Source of the DNA: Podochytrium sp. JEL0797 | Lineage: Eukaryota; Chytridiomycota; Chytridiomycetes; Chytridiales; Chytriomycetaceae | Length of the DNA stretch: 21,871 nucleotides | Assembly (NCBI GenBank): GCA_027596195.1 | Contig: JADGJG010000381.1 | Coordinates: forward strand, 1-21,871 | Direction of reading: 5' to 3' | Shown here: piece after piece, positions 1-9,693 of the stretch | How the letters are laid out: each line of letters opens with the position of its first letter | How positions within the stretch are numbered: the stretch's first letter is position 1 | Notes under the pieces: generated by a model | Told to the model about the DNA's origin: nothing | Databases searched by the model: none | Seen by the model: only the letters and a program-made list of their open reading frames with translations | Made by a program: the position numbers and the translations under genes

Positions 1-42
1 TGCTCCTGATTTGTCCGAACACTTGGGAGCTGAGCTGGTGGC

Positions 43-155
43 CCCCCCGGGAAGCCCACTAGGCCGGCCGCGCCGGGGGGGGGGCCCCGGCCGCCCCCCC
101 CCCCCCGCCCCCGCCCCCCCGCGCCCCCCCCCCGCCGCGCCAAGGCCCCCCGACA
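43..155. repeat. G/C homopolymer low-complexity tract
   Basis: The tract is almost pure C and G runs between ordinary sequence on both sides. No gene can be read through it. It probably lies in an intron or in a poorly assembled gap, because a short open stretch before it (from base 2) and an exon-like stretch after it (from 188) both look coding. Confidence 0.8.
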
Positions 156-187
156 TGTACTCAACGCATTTCCTTTTTTTCTTGTAG

Positions 188-541
188 GATTCATGGAATC
201 TGCTTGTTCGAAACCACGGCGGGGGACCCGAACTCTCAATTGAGAATATTCCGCAAGATAACCCAGTGTACGCGCGATTGAGGCAAGGGGTTGAGCGAAA
301 CAGCATTTGCTTGATAAAAAGTGGCGGGAGGATGCAAGTGATGAGTAGGACATGCTTTTTGTTTTTTTTTTTGGAGGCAGAGCGGAAGTGGGGGGGGGGG
401 GGGCTGCAGGACGAGATGTTCTCCTCCCCCTTCACCCACTCGTCTCCAATCCCTCAAACAAGGACAGAGGTCTCGCCGAATGCACGACAGGATAATAATA
501 ATTCAAGTCGTTCTAAATTATGTCGCGATTTTTTTAATTAA
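188..541 (+). CDS. Partial 3' end of an unidentified plus-strand gene
   Basis: A pyrimidine-rich 3' splice site (a T-rich stretch ending TTGTAG at 187) is followed by an open frame starting D-S-W-N-L-L-V-R-N-H. It runs through N-P-V-Y-A-R-L-R-Q-G and remains open to a TAA at 539-541. The first 50 residues or so look like ordinary coding sequence. After about 338 the frame passes through T11 and G14 runs, so the exon may instead end at a GTGATG 5' splice site at 338, with the rest being intron or 3' flank. If the TAA at 541 is real, it abuts the stop codon of the convergent GT8 gene at 542. The product is not recognised; the 5' part lies beyond the G/C tract or outside the window. Confidence 0.35.
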   Translation, partial: DSWNLLVRNHGGGPELSIENIPQDNPVYARLRQGVERNSICLIKSGGRMQVMSRTCFLFFFLEAERKWGGGGLQDEMFSSPFTHSSPIPQTRTEVSPNARQDNNNSSRSKLCRDFFN

Positions 542-2593
542 TCAAGTCGAGATTGAATACAAGTCGGATTTTGAAAATTCCACCTCCCACGCGAAAAACC
601 GAATCATTTCCTCGAGAATCTCGTGACGCGCCCTGCTGCTGTCTGCAAACAACTCGGACCGGCTCATCAAGTCCGATTGAAATAGCGTGAGCTTTTCGAG
701 CATCCTCTTTTTCAACAACAACCCCGCTTTCGCTTCCTTTCCTTTCTCGCCAATCAGCAAGATGCCCTTGTCATTCACGGAATCGTGAAATGCGCCCATC
801 CAAACATGCAACAACGGCTCTTCAGTATTTTCGACTGTTGCGCCTGGGGGGAATATCAACACACAATCGGTTGCAGTCAACAATTGCACCGCAACCCGCA
901 ACTCCTCCACAAATCCCTCCCCGTTCGCCACAGAATGAACAGCTTGCATCAAGTGAGAAGCATATGCCTCGCGTTTTAGCACTTCCTCGGTCGGAGTTGC
1001 GTTGGGAGAAACTAGCGCGATTTGGTGGAGCATCACACCCGAGTCCACAATCTTTCGAAACGCTCCAAAATCCGACGGAACAACTGGAGACAAAGGAAGT
1101 GAACGATCCTCTTGCTGTATAGAAGCCGAAAATAACTGGGTTTCCAACTGCCTCAACTGTTGAAGCTTTTCGGCATATTCTGGGAACCGAAACGGCTCAC
1201 TCTGATCCATTCCGACACCCCACCAGAGCTGACGAAGACCCACGATTTTCTGCAGCCTGTTTTGGCTCCCAGCAACGGTCGCAGGGTCCGTATTGAATTT
1301 GGCAGAGATTTGCGTGACTTTGGCGTCCCCCAATTCCGCAAAATAACTCCCAATCACAGATTCTTCGAGCACATCACCGTCCGGCATTTCTCCCGCAACC
1401 TCCGCGATTCGAATCACTTGTTGAATCAACCCTTCAAAGTGAGTTTTGCGCGGCGTAAAAAGCATCAGGCCTCTTTCCACAACCGTTTTGCCATCGTTTT
1501 TGATTTGAGCTTTGAGCTGGAGTTTGCTAGTTTTGGCAAACAGGTTTCCTCTGGCTACGATTCCGGAGGGATTTTGCGTCTCGACACTCTTGACAACGGC
1601 TCCAAAAAACTCGTGGTTGGGGTTGTAAAACGCGTCTCCCTCCTTTCTTGACTCGGTGTTGTCCAAATAAGCAAATCTGCGTAACCAAAAGTGTGAATTG
1701 CGGGGTTGTTAGTGCTTCGGACGAGAAAAAAATTGGTTGGACATTTTTACATTTTTTCGACCGGCTTCGAATCCAAAAACACAAGCTCGGTAGACTCAAT
1801 ATACAACACACAATCAAACACTCCCTCGAGTTTCCAAAGCTGCAGAATCAGGTAGCGTGGGTCCGCGGGGACAGAAAATCTCGTCAAGGGAGGCACCAAC
1901 AGCAAACGTGCTCCCAGAAGCAAGAACTTTTGACGCACTTTGAGAGACGCGTGGTTTGACAAGAGAACGATAAATTCGGTATCGCTGTCTGAAGCTAAAC
2001 GCGTCGAATTGTTGTGTAAGAATAGAAATGTTTGAAGTTCGGCGCAGATCAGGGTTGGGTCAGAGAGTCCATCTTTGGAGACGGTAAAAAATGATGTGAT
2101 GACAGCGCGAGGCTTCAGGGGTCGCGTTTGGGGTGACGGCAACAGCAGGAAGTCGTGCGGCTGTTTTGGCGCGGGTTTGTTTCAGAAAAGAAAATAGCAG
2201 GAGCACGGAGGAAGAATTCATATTTACCAAGTTTTGCTTAATTGACTCTAGATGCTGCGCGTTTTGCTCAGGCGAAGGCTCGCTCCAAACGCGTTTTGGG
2301 CCGGCCGGTGGTTCATTTTCAAATTCCTCCACGTTGACGATTTCCGCATCATCTGTGACATGCTGGGACAGGTCGGGTAAGAATGGAATGATTCCGAAAT
2401 CCAGTTTGCTGGACATGAACGCGTCCAAATGTTTGTGCGATCCTGCGAGCATGAAGAGAGGCGCAACAACAAGTGCGAGGATCGAGCACACAAGAATCAC
2501 ATTCAAGTGAACCGGTTTGGGCGCCTTTCTGCTCATTGGAGTATTGAACAGGCGATGGGACTTGATGTCGATTTTGACAGGTTGTGGTGTCAT
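542..2593 (-). CDS. Type II membrane glycogenin-like (GT8 family) protein, DxD motif degraded
   Basis: The model has three exons, 2593-2228, 2160-1751 and 1676-542, giving 636 aa. Intron 1 (2161-2227, 67 nt) is GTAAAT...AACAG; intron 2 (1677-1750, 74 nt) is GTAAAA, branch CTAAC, ACGCAG. Both join the frames exactly. The start at 2593 follows a purine at -3; an upstream in-frame ATG at 2686 lies inside the divergent C2 gene and is less likely. Residues 29-50 form one membrane segment after a short basic N-terminus, as in Golgi type II glycosyltransferases. The luminal part begins R-A-V-I-T at 140 and follows the GT8 plan: a strand-rich half with L-L-G-A-R-L-L-L-V-P, then V-L-Y-I-E-S-T-E-L-V-F at 239-250 where family members carry Y-L-D-A-D-T. 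The metal-binding DxD reads E-S-T here, so catalysis by the usual route is doubtful. The last 374 residues include the usual 'G-x-M-L-F-x-P' region. The substrate cannot be read from sequence. Confidence 0.72.
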
Positions 2594-2628
2594 TTCGATT
2601 TGTTTGTCAGAAAAATCAAACAAAAAAA
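2594..2628. promoter_or_regulatory. 35-bp divergent intergenic spacer (shared promoter/5' leader)
   Basis: The start codons of the GT8-like gene (minus, 2593) and the C2 gene (plus, 2629) are only 35 bp apart. The spacer is A-rich on the plus strand and holds no clear TATA box. The core promoters must therefore overlap the opposing gene or sit inside this gap. Confidence 0.6.
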
Positions 2629-4133
2629 ATGGCCTTCTTTGATCGCACCAACGGGATTTGGAAGTCACTTTTAGATCTACGCACAAACAGATCGGACAAA
2701 AACAAGAAGGAGCTGGATACCAAAGATGTTCTCAGCAGTGCGGCCCAGGCCAACAGAATTCTGGGTCGCGAGGAGGAAGTGCGTCCAGCCTTGGTATGAG
2801 ATGACGCGCAATGTTCCCCTCAAAAGATCAATAACGTGTAAAACTATATAGCACGGGGTTTTGGCTGTTAAGATCCGCATGGCGTCGTTGATCAAGTTTG
2901 AAAGTGAGTTCCTCGATTGTGCTGTCAAAATTTTAAAACACGCCACACACAGAAAACGCGGCAGAGATGGGTGGCTCGTACTGCACCATTACGATTCGGA
3001 ATCTTGTGAAACGAACCCAAGTCACGCCAGCTGAAGGTGGAATCCTCAAGTGGGACCAAGTCAAACATTTTCCCATCCAGATCGTCAGGAATCGCAGACA
3101 CCCATACAATTTGATCAAAGTGGAACTCTTTGGTTATGCTCCTAACTCAACCTCTGATATTGTGATGATTGGGGCCGTCTCATTTCACCTGCATGATATT
3201 TTGCGCGCCAACCCGATTGCGGGAACTTACGACTTGTGGAACGACAACATCCAGGTCGGAGATATCGATCTCGAGTTTACTCATAGCTATGGGTCGTTTG
3301 GGTAAGCACCATTCTAAATGGTTCATGCATTTATTCCTAATTTTTGAACAGGTATGGGGTTTCTCCTCAGCTCAAGGAGGACGACATGAAACCGGATGAA
3401 ATCATTAATTATTCCCTTTTCCCGCGAATCATTCCTTCTGATCGCAGAAAACGAGAACTGGATAATCCAGTCATGGTTGCATGCGCGGTGCCCCATCCTC
3501 CGTTCATTGATTTCAAGGAAAAGGTATTTTTGAGTTACGGGAAGGAAATTCGCGAGCAGTTGGAAGATTTCTCAGCGGAGCAAGCTCGTCCAAGCTTGTT
3601 TGAGAAAGAGATGGGCAGCAATCATCAGGAAATCAGAGAAGAATATTTTTCCACGACGGACCGATTTGCCAGGTTGACGTTTCTAAGAAATTTTCTGCGC
3701 GGGTCAACAAACGTACGAGATTTTATCCGCTTTTGATTTCTGATGCTTACGCGTTGCTTCGCAGCAAGAAGAAATCACTGTTAGTCTCCAGGATGACACC
3801 AACCTTGAGGGAGACACCCAACACCGCGTCCTCATCTCGAAGGAATACACCAAGTTCGTCACCACTTCTGTGTTGCCCGAACATTTAGACGAATCTCCAA
3901 ATTCCTCCAATCCAATTCTTGTTTCTCCGCCGGCGTTTCCATTGGAACCAGCACCCGCTTTCTTGGGAGGAATGTTGAAGGCAACCTCCGATGCTCGAAA
4001 GAAGAACTTAGCAGGGACCACATCCATTGAGGAAGTAAAACTCAATATTCCCGTTCTCGGTGAAAATTTATCAGTTGCTGGTGGAGGTGTAAGAAGGAAA
4101 AGTCTATCCGTTGATATTAACGCGGGAAAATAA
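2629..4133 (+). CDS. C2-domain protein with conserved F-G-Y-G segment after the C2 fold
   Basis: Five exons, 2629-2793, 2852-2903, 2953-3301, 3352-3712 and 3765-4133, encode 431 aa. Introns are 58, 49, 50 and 52 nt, all GT-AG, with CCTAAT before the third acceptor. The ATG has an A-rich leader and GCC after it. An alternative acceptor at 2872 keeps frame but removes the strand G-V-L-A-V-K-I-R-M, which fits a C2 first strand, so 2851 is preferred. Residues ~56-165 look like a C2 domain: G-S-Y-C-T-I-T-I, then N-L-I-K-V-E-L-F-G-Y, then I-V-M-I-G-A-V-S-F-H-L. The usual calcium-binding aspartates are not obvious. Following it is Y-G-S-F-G-Y-G-V-S-P-Q-L and S-L-F-P-R-I. From memory this resembles the first C2 region of animal C2CD6 (CatSper-tau) proteins, but that link is unverified. 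The C-terminal ~120 residues look disordered. Confidence 0.72.
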
Positions 4134-4152
4134 AATAAATCTGTTTATTTAT
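4132..4152. terminator. Interlocked polyadenylation signals of two convergent genes
   Basis: The 32 bp between the C2 stop (4133) and the stop of the minus-strand gene (4166) contains AATAAA in the plus direction and TTTATT (AATAAA on the minus strand) within about 20 bp. Each gene's transcript must end within or beyond the other's 3' UTR. Confidence 0.6.
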
Positions 4153-4165
4153 CAATCCCAAATTT

Positions 4166-6441
4166 TTACTTCTTCTTCTGTTTACTCTTGATAGTTCGAC
4201 CCTTTTCGTATTTAATAATCGTGTTCATGACGCATATTTGAGCGTATTGCGTCGGTTCTAATAGAAAATCGTTGGCTGGGAGATGTGATATTCAAAAGCT
4301 ATTCTATTTACCTTTCAAAACAGAAAGCGCCACCTCGATCGGATCAAACTCTGGCTGAAGAACCTTCACGCCCTTCAAATCGCGATCTGAGGAAAGAGTT
4401 AGAATTGTTGTAATCTCAAGAATGGAAATCCCATGCAGCACACCTTTCGCACGCATTGCCGCAGCCAAAAGACATTCATCAACCAACTTGAACGCTCGAG
4501 TCGAAGAGTTTTTTGTCCGCAGATATGTGATGGAATTGATGTTGTGCAAATCGAGTTTGTCCAGTGCTTTCTTGAGACCGTCGGGGTCAACCACTAGTTG
4601 AACGAAAGTGTTAGAATGGTAGATGCACTCATTCATTTCACGTACGCTGAATGTCGAATGGCTTTCTCGCTGCTTCCATCATTGGAATCACCAAATCCTT
4701 CAACATCTCCTTGATCAGTTTGACATCTTCCTGATCAACGAAAAAGATGGCTTGCTTTGCTAGCACCTCCGTTGCGTGATTGCCTTTGAACGCTGCGGCA
4801 AGGAGCTTGATTGCCCATTGACTCGTCGTGAAGAGGTCCGGAAATTCAATTTCAATGTCTGTGATGCGGGGCTCGTTTTTGGGACCGGGTTTTGAGTAGA
4901 ACCAAGTAATGAATACTTTTTTGTTTTCCCAAGTCACATTCAGGATTTGATGCAGGGGAATGGGGAACCCCGTGAGAATGGCGGCGTCTGTTGTCAAGAC
5001 TTTAAAAAGCTGTCGAATCTGATTGATAATTTACCTTTCACGCTGGTGCAATACAGAGATGCTCGACTGATAAAAAAGTTGTGTTGGGCTCCTCCGCCGA
5101 CCTTGCCCATTTTCTCAAGAAAAGGCTGCATTCGAATTGAGTCAGTTTTATCTGGGTGCAATTCAATAGTCATACCTCCCGCATCGGGTAACCGCGTTCA
5201 TTGAGACCCTTGATTGCTTCAACGCTTGCACTTGCAACTTTTGACGTGTCCATACCCAACTCGTCCACTGTCGCTCCTGCTTTACCAGTCAGCAGGCTTG
5301 GTCGGTGACCCAGAAGGGAAGGCGAGCGGTCCCTTTCAGTAGAGCCCATAACAGATTGCGACCGATCCCTCAATGGAGAGTCCTCCCGCTTGAGAGACGA
5401 CTCTCTTGGTTTTCGCGCGCCTGATGCTGGGGAATTTGCTGAATCGCGCTCGTCAGCTCTTGAAATTGGCCTCAATGAGCGGATCCCAATCCTTTTTTCC
5501 TGATGCGGTTGAGTTTGTGGTGGTGGGGGTGCATCCGGTGCAGTTTTTTGCGATTCTCCCATCACATCGACCCGCATTTCGGCCTTCCCACCGGCATCTT
5601 CGTAGCGCAGCTCTTCATGCGACGCTGGGACACGCCCTGGACTGCTACTCCCAGTAGCTTTACTGAGAAAAAGCTCATCGCTGGTGTTGAGAGGCAAGCT
5701 TTCGGATTTAAAGACGCGGTTTGGCAATTCCATACTAGAAATCGACTCCTCTGATTGATCGGACGCTTCGCTGAACGGGCGCAAGGAAACTTTGCTTCCA
5801 AGCGCATTGCTTTTTTCCATTTGAGAAGTTTTTCTGACTGAAGCATGAGGTGCTTGAACAGGCTGATGCGATGCTCGTGGGAGAACTGGCGATTCGAATG
5901 GCTCACTAAAGCTTGAGGACGTGGCGTTACTCTTTTTACGCGTTGCAACGGTCTTTTTCGGAGAAGGAGAGTGAACTGGTGTGTTATCAGACTCGCATTC
6001 TCCCAGATCGAACTGCATGTTAAGTAGCATGTCATCGAGTTTCTGAATTGCGTTTCTAGGTTTTGGTTGTGCTACGAGAAGAGCCCGCTTATCCGAAGGT
6101 GCTTCAAACTGGTTTAAACTATTTGGAACTGGTGCTTTGGGTGGGAGTGGCGGGTTCATAGCGATTGATCCTTTGCTTTGCGTGCGGATTTTGGTTTTCG
6201 CTTGTTTGATAGCGGCTGCAAGTGACGAGGAAGGAGCATCATCATCAGCTACTTCGAGTGAACTGGGACCTGCAGCTAGGGTTGTCGAAGAGAACTGAGA
6301 TTCTGCGTTCGTTTGGAGAACGCGGCGGCGGCGCTCGGTTTCGAGCTTTTTGACGATGTCGCTGACAAGAATATTCTGCAAGTGCATGAGTTTGAAGATC
6401 AGAATCAAATATTCTGAGATGCTCACATCGTTGGACGCCAT
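4166..6441 (-). CDS. Uncharacterised protein: disordered Ser/Pro-rich N-half, PH-like region, conserved C-terminus
   Basis: Five exons, 6441-5176, 5125-5035, 4987-4646, 4593-4312 and 4257-4166, encode 690 aa. Introns are 50, 47, 52 and 54 nt; the first has CTGAC and the third CTAAC as branch motifs, and all phases match. Residues 1-45 contain a helical opening (S-E-Y-L-I-L-I-F-K-L-M) and an E-R-R-R-R cluster. Residues ~46-400 are Ser/Pro/Lys-rich and probably disordered. About 415-525 could be a pleckstrin-homology-like fold: F-L-E-K-M-G-K, then H-N-F-F-I-S-R-A-S-L-Y-C, strand pairs, and a final helix with Trp (T-S-Q-W-A-I-K-L-L). The remaining ~165 residues are compact, mostly helical, and end in a basic tail K-S-K-Q-K-K-K. 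I cannot name the family. A lipid- or membrane-associated scaffold would fit, but that is inference. Confidence 0.66.
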
Positions 6442-6967
6442 GCGATTCGTCTTGCGTTCGTCGCGGTGTGGGTTTGTGGGTTAAAAAATCTTCTGGAAGC
6501 AATTTGCATGGAAGCTCGAAGACTGGAAAGAAGTTTAGCACAAAAAGAAAAAGAGAAGATAGAACCTCTACGGAACGGTATATAGCCGTTTGATTCGTAC
6601 CGCCCCCTTTTCGGCGTTGCGTCTTCTTAAATTTCCGTCTGTAGTACTCGGTCATTTTAGTTTGCTCATCTCCTCAAGTCGGTCCATCTTCTCCTCAGGT
6701 TTCTCCTGTGGTGGTGGTGATTGAGCTGCAATTCTTTGGCTGCAATGAACGCGCACTGAAGTCGATCATCAAAGTTTTTTTTTTGCGCTCAAGCAGCAAA
6801 GAAAAGGAAAGGAAATTTAGAATGCAATAAATTTTACTCGAGAAATCCCTCTCCAAAGCTTCCCAGTTCCAACGCTCTCCCTTGGTCCGAAAAATGAACA
6901 TCACAAAGATTAATTTTTAATGTACGATTGGAAAATAATATGTAGACAACATAGCAACATATGAACA
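6442..6967. other. Intergenic stretch between two minus-strand genes
   Basis: It holds the promoter side of the PH-like gene (up to about 6650) and the 3' flank of the zinc-module paralogue that stops at 6968. Short open frames here (for example 6695-6904 minus, 6245-6655 minus) have no conserved-looking sequence or splice context. I see no RNA gene or repeat. Confidence 0.5.
6579..6584 (-). promoter_or_regulatory. TATA box candidate for the PH-like protein gene
   Basis: TATATA lies about 140 bp upstream of the ATG at 6441. A pyrimidine-rich stretch on the minus strand (about 6540-6570) follows, a common context for fungal transcription starts. Support is motif and position only. Confidence 0.4.
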
Positions 6968-9315
6968 TCAGAGCCCTTCCTCAAATGTGGATGCTCGTCT
7001 GTACCGTTCCGTCAATTTTGACAGCCCCACCGCAATCCCCATGTTCGGCACCGCCGGAATCCGATATGTACTTCTCTTGCTGCCCGCCTGACTATCGGGT
7101 GAAGTCGGTGGTGGAGTTGTCTCTGGAGAGAGAGGGCTCAGACCTCGTGGCGAGTGCAACGGAGACCGTGTTCTCCTTTCCGAAAGAGTAGAAACCAACG
7201 CGTTTGTTTGCCTTTCTAACGAAGAATCCATCATCTCGCGGTACACTTGTGGAAGAAGCTCAATCCGCGCTTCGAGCTCGCCGAGCCTTGAAACCACTTC
7301 ACTCAGCTCCGTGAACTCTTCGACGCTCGTGTCGACAGCTGTTGTTGGACAGCTGGCGGTACGATGCTCGAGAATCGCGCATATCTCCTTGACACCCTCC
7401 GTCAAACCCTCAGCGCTGATACCCACATTCTCCAATCGGAATGCAATGTCCTCAAAGGCTTCCGTGTCTGTTCCTTCGATTGAATCGTCGCGGCAGGCTT
7501 CCAACGCGTCCGTCATGTTGGACACTGCTACTGTGAGGGTCTCCACACTTGCCAGTTTTTGCAACGCGCGATCTTCCTCCAACCGTTCCATCCGCGCGTC
7601 CATATCGCCGAGCTTTGCAAGAATCAAATGTAGGATCGGGTCCGTCGCCACAGGTACTTGCGTCACGGAAGGTGATGGAGCCGGAGGTACCATCATGGAC
7701 ATCGTGGCCATGAACTCGTTCAGTTGTCGCTCGACAATAGCACCAACACGCTCCTCCATCGCACTCACATCCACATCCTTGTTTCCGAAATTCACCGACT
7801 GCTCAACCACATTCCATGACCCCATCCCATCTCCCCCACAACCCGTCGACTCAACCACAACCAGCCTCTCCCCCGTTTTCCCCACAACCCCCCGATCCAC
7901 CTCAAACGCGTCCAACCCGTCCAAAGCACTCCGAGCTTCCACCACCTTCACAGCACGCTTCGCATTGACAAGCACCGCATCTCCATACGGCGCCACAGGG
8001 AAAAACCGGACCGCCTTCTCGTCCTCGTACGCCACATCGACGCGGATCGCGTATACCCGTCGCGACGCGACATCCACAATCGCTTTGGCAGACACACTGC
8101 TCTTGTACTCGGTCCTCGATTCCTCGAAAAGTAGAACGACACCGCCCAGATTGGGGTTTCGGAGGGCGGTAACGACTGCAACGCGGAGCTGGTTCAAGGA
8201 AACGGACATGGATCGGCCAAGGAAGGAAATCAGAAACATTTCGTGCGTGTTGGTTGGGGAGGTTGAGATGTCCACAGTCATGGTTGTGCGGGTGGTGGTA
8301 CTTTCGAGGTGGATACTCGAGCGCAAAGAGGTGTCTGGCTCAGGAATCCACGCGCTGCGGTCAATGAGAGTGGAACCAGGAGGATGGTAGAAAAATTTCT
8401 CAGTTTGCGCTGGCAGAGAGGGGTATGAATGGTTGTGAGGGGGTGCGAGCTCGCCAAAGTGGGATTCCGATACGACCGCGATCTTGCCGCAAATTGGGGT
8501 GGGTGCGTCCCAGGACTCGAATTCAAACAGGACGCGTGTGATGCTCGGGGTCTGCATTGTGCTTGATTGAGCGTGCATCTGGGGAATCATTCGTCAATTG
8601 CCATCAAACTTAGCAGGTACGCACACACCTGAACACCAACGATATCATCGCCCTCAACAATCCAATCGACCCGCGCGAGAGTGCCAAACGAATCCTCGTA
8701 TTTTCGAATCAACGGGTCGAGAGAAGACGCGTCGACCATCAACTCTGCGCGATCAAACAACATGAGAAATTGCTTGCTCGCAGCGTGTCCGCATTTGAGA
8801 AAGACAAAGAATTTGTTGGGGTCCGTCCCGTGGCTTGGGTGAGTGACGCCGCAGGAGAGCGAGAGCGTGAACATGGGGTCGCAAGACAAATCGTCGGCTT
8901 GGCAGCCTGTTCCGAAAAACTGGAGAATGACCGCTTGAGTGTCAGTGGACCCCTCAAAAAGAACGACATTGGAGGAAATCACTGCACCTCATGATCCTTC
9001 TTGAAGAAATCGGCTAAATAACTTCGGTACGCGGCATATGAATATTCCGTGTGATGCTCGGTGCGGTGTTTGCCGGATGCACCTGTAAATGATCATCAAC
9101 AACAATGTACTGCCAATTCAAAGCACGAGAAACTCACATGGGACCGCACCCCGCATACAGCAAGATCCATTCTCCATGGTATGAAAGCGGTAACACCGGT
9201 CCACATTCTCCGATTCCAAAAAGTTCATGCCACATTGCACGCACTTTTGCAGGTAACGCCAATTATTTGGCAGTGTGGAGAGAGATCGGGTTTCCCGGCT
9301 GTTGCGCTTTGTCAT
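6968..9315 (-). CDS. Zinc-module protein, shorter tandem paralogue (one zinc module, coiled-coil tail)
   Basis: Four exons, 9315-9138, 9082-8988, 8919-8629 and 8578-6968, encode 724 aa. Introns are 55, 68 and 50 nt. The start at 9315 (A-rich leader) is the first ATG in frame before the zinc module; upstream sequence is a decayed match to the paralogue. The module reads C-V-Q-C at 25-28, Y-R-F-H at 43-46, C-C at 53-54 and C-A-S-G-K-H at 61-66, then H-H-T-E-Y-S-Y. A predicted beta-rich domain follows, ending G-V-Q-M. Next come a strand region starting M-H-A-Q-S-S-T-M-Q-T-P, a Ser/Pro-free helical stretch that should form coiled coils, and a tail P-N-M-G-I-A-V-G-L-S-K-L-T shared with the larger paralogue. 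Exons 2 and 3 have exactly the same lengths (95 and 291 nt) as their counterparts at 12630-12178. Compared with the paralogue it lacks the N-terminal module and about 146 residues after H-P-P-G-S-T-L. The function is unknown. Confidence 0.7.
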
Positions 9316-9560
9316 TTTTTTGATCTGTGGTTTTCGTGGTGGCGTTTTTGCTTGCGGGTTGTTTGGGGTGAATGCCGGTTGGTGGTGTTGGGGCGTCAAG
9401 AGGAGACAGTGCGGAGCCAGTGACGAGATTGAGCCGGTTGTTTTCGTTTCCGGAAGTGCACGTTCGCGATAAACGAGAAACGGGGATCTCGAAACACATG
9501 GGGAGGAATGCTTGGAAATTAAGGGTGGCGCGGATGCAAAAAAAACGCGTAGTCATCCAA
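9316..9560 (-). pseudogene. Decayed 5' coding remnant upstream of the shorter zinc-module gene
   Basis: On the minus strand, about 9340-9470 aligns with paralogue exon 4 around 12965-12830. Matching pieces are ATCGCGAACGTGCACTTC against ATCACGAACATCTACTTC, and N-E-N-N-R-L-N-L-V against H-E-D-N-Q-F-R-L-V, followed by A-L-S-P-L-D-A-P against V-L-S-T-F-D-A-A. The match crosses reading frames, so at least two indels have accumulated. No first zinc module is found between here and the upstream gene's stop at 9694. The stretch probably now serves as promoter and 5' leader. Confidence 0.55.
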
Positions 9561-9693
9561 ATTAAATATTGTGTGTCGGATGAGAAACAAAGGGTGGTAA
9601 GTCCTTGATGTTCTCTTCCTCTATTTTTTCGCTCTATTCCTTTGATGTCCAAAAAAAACGATAAAACCAAAACCCCCCAACCCTCCAAAAACT

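Noticed and set aside
5126..5175. Coding reading of the 50-nt segment as M-T-I-E-L-H-P-D-K-T in a shifted frame
   Set aside because: It needs a frameshift or an unlikely 80-nt upstream intron. Treating it as a 50-nt GT-AG intron with a CTGAC branch joins the frames directly. The alternative cannot be fully excluded without RNA data.
7311..8390. 359-residue plus-strand open frame opposite the short zinc-module gene
   Set aside because: It is antisense to a coding exon whose protein is conserved in the tandem paralogue. It has no splice context or recognisable motif, and its Ser/Thr/Arg-rich composition is what an opposite frame of biased codons gives.
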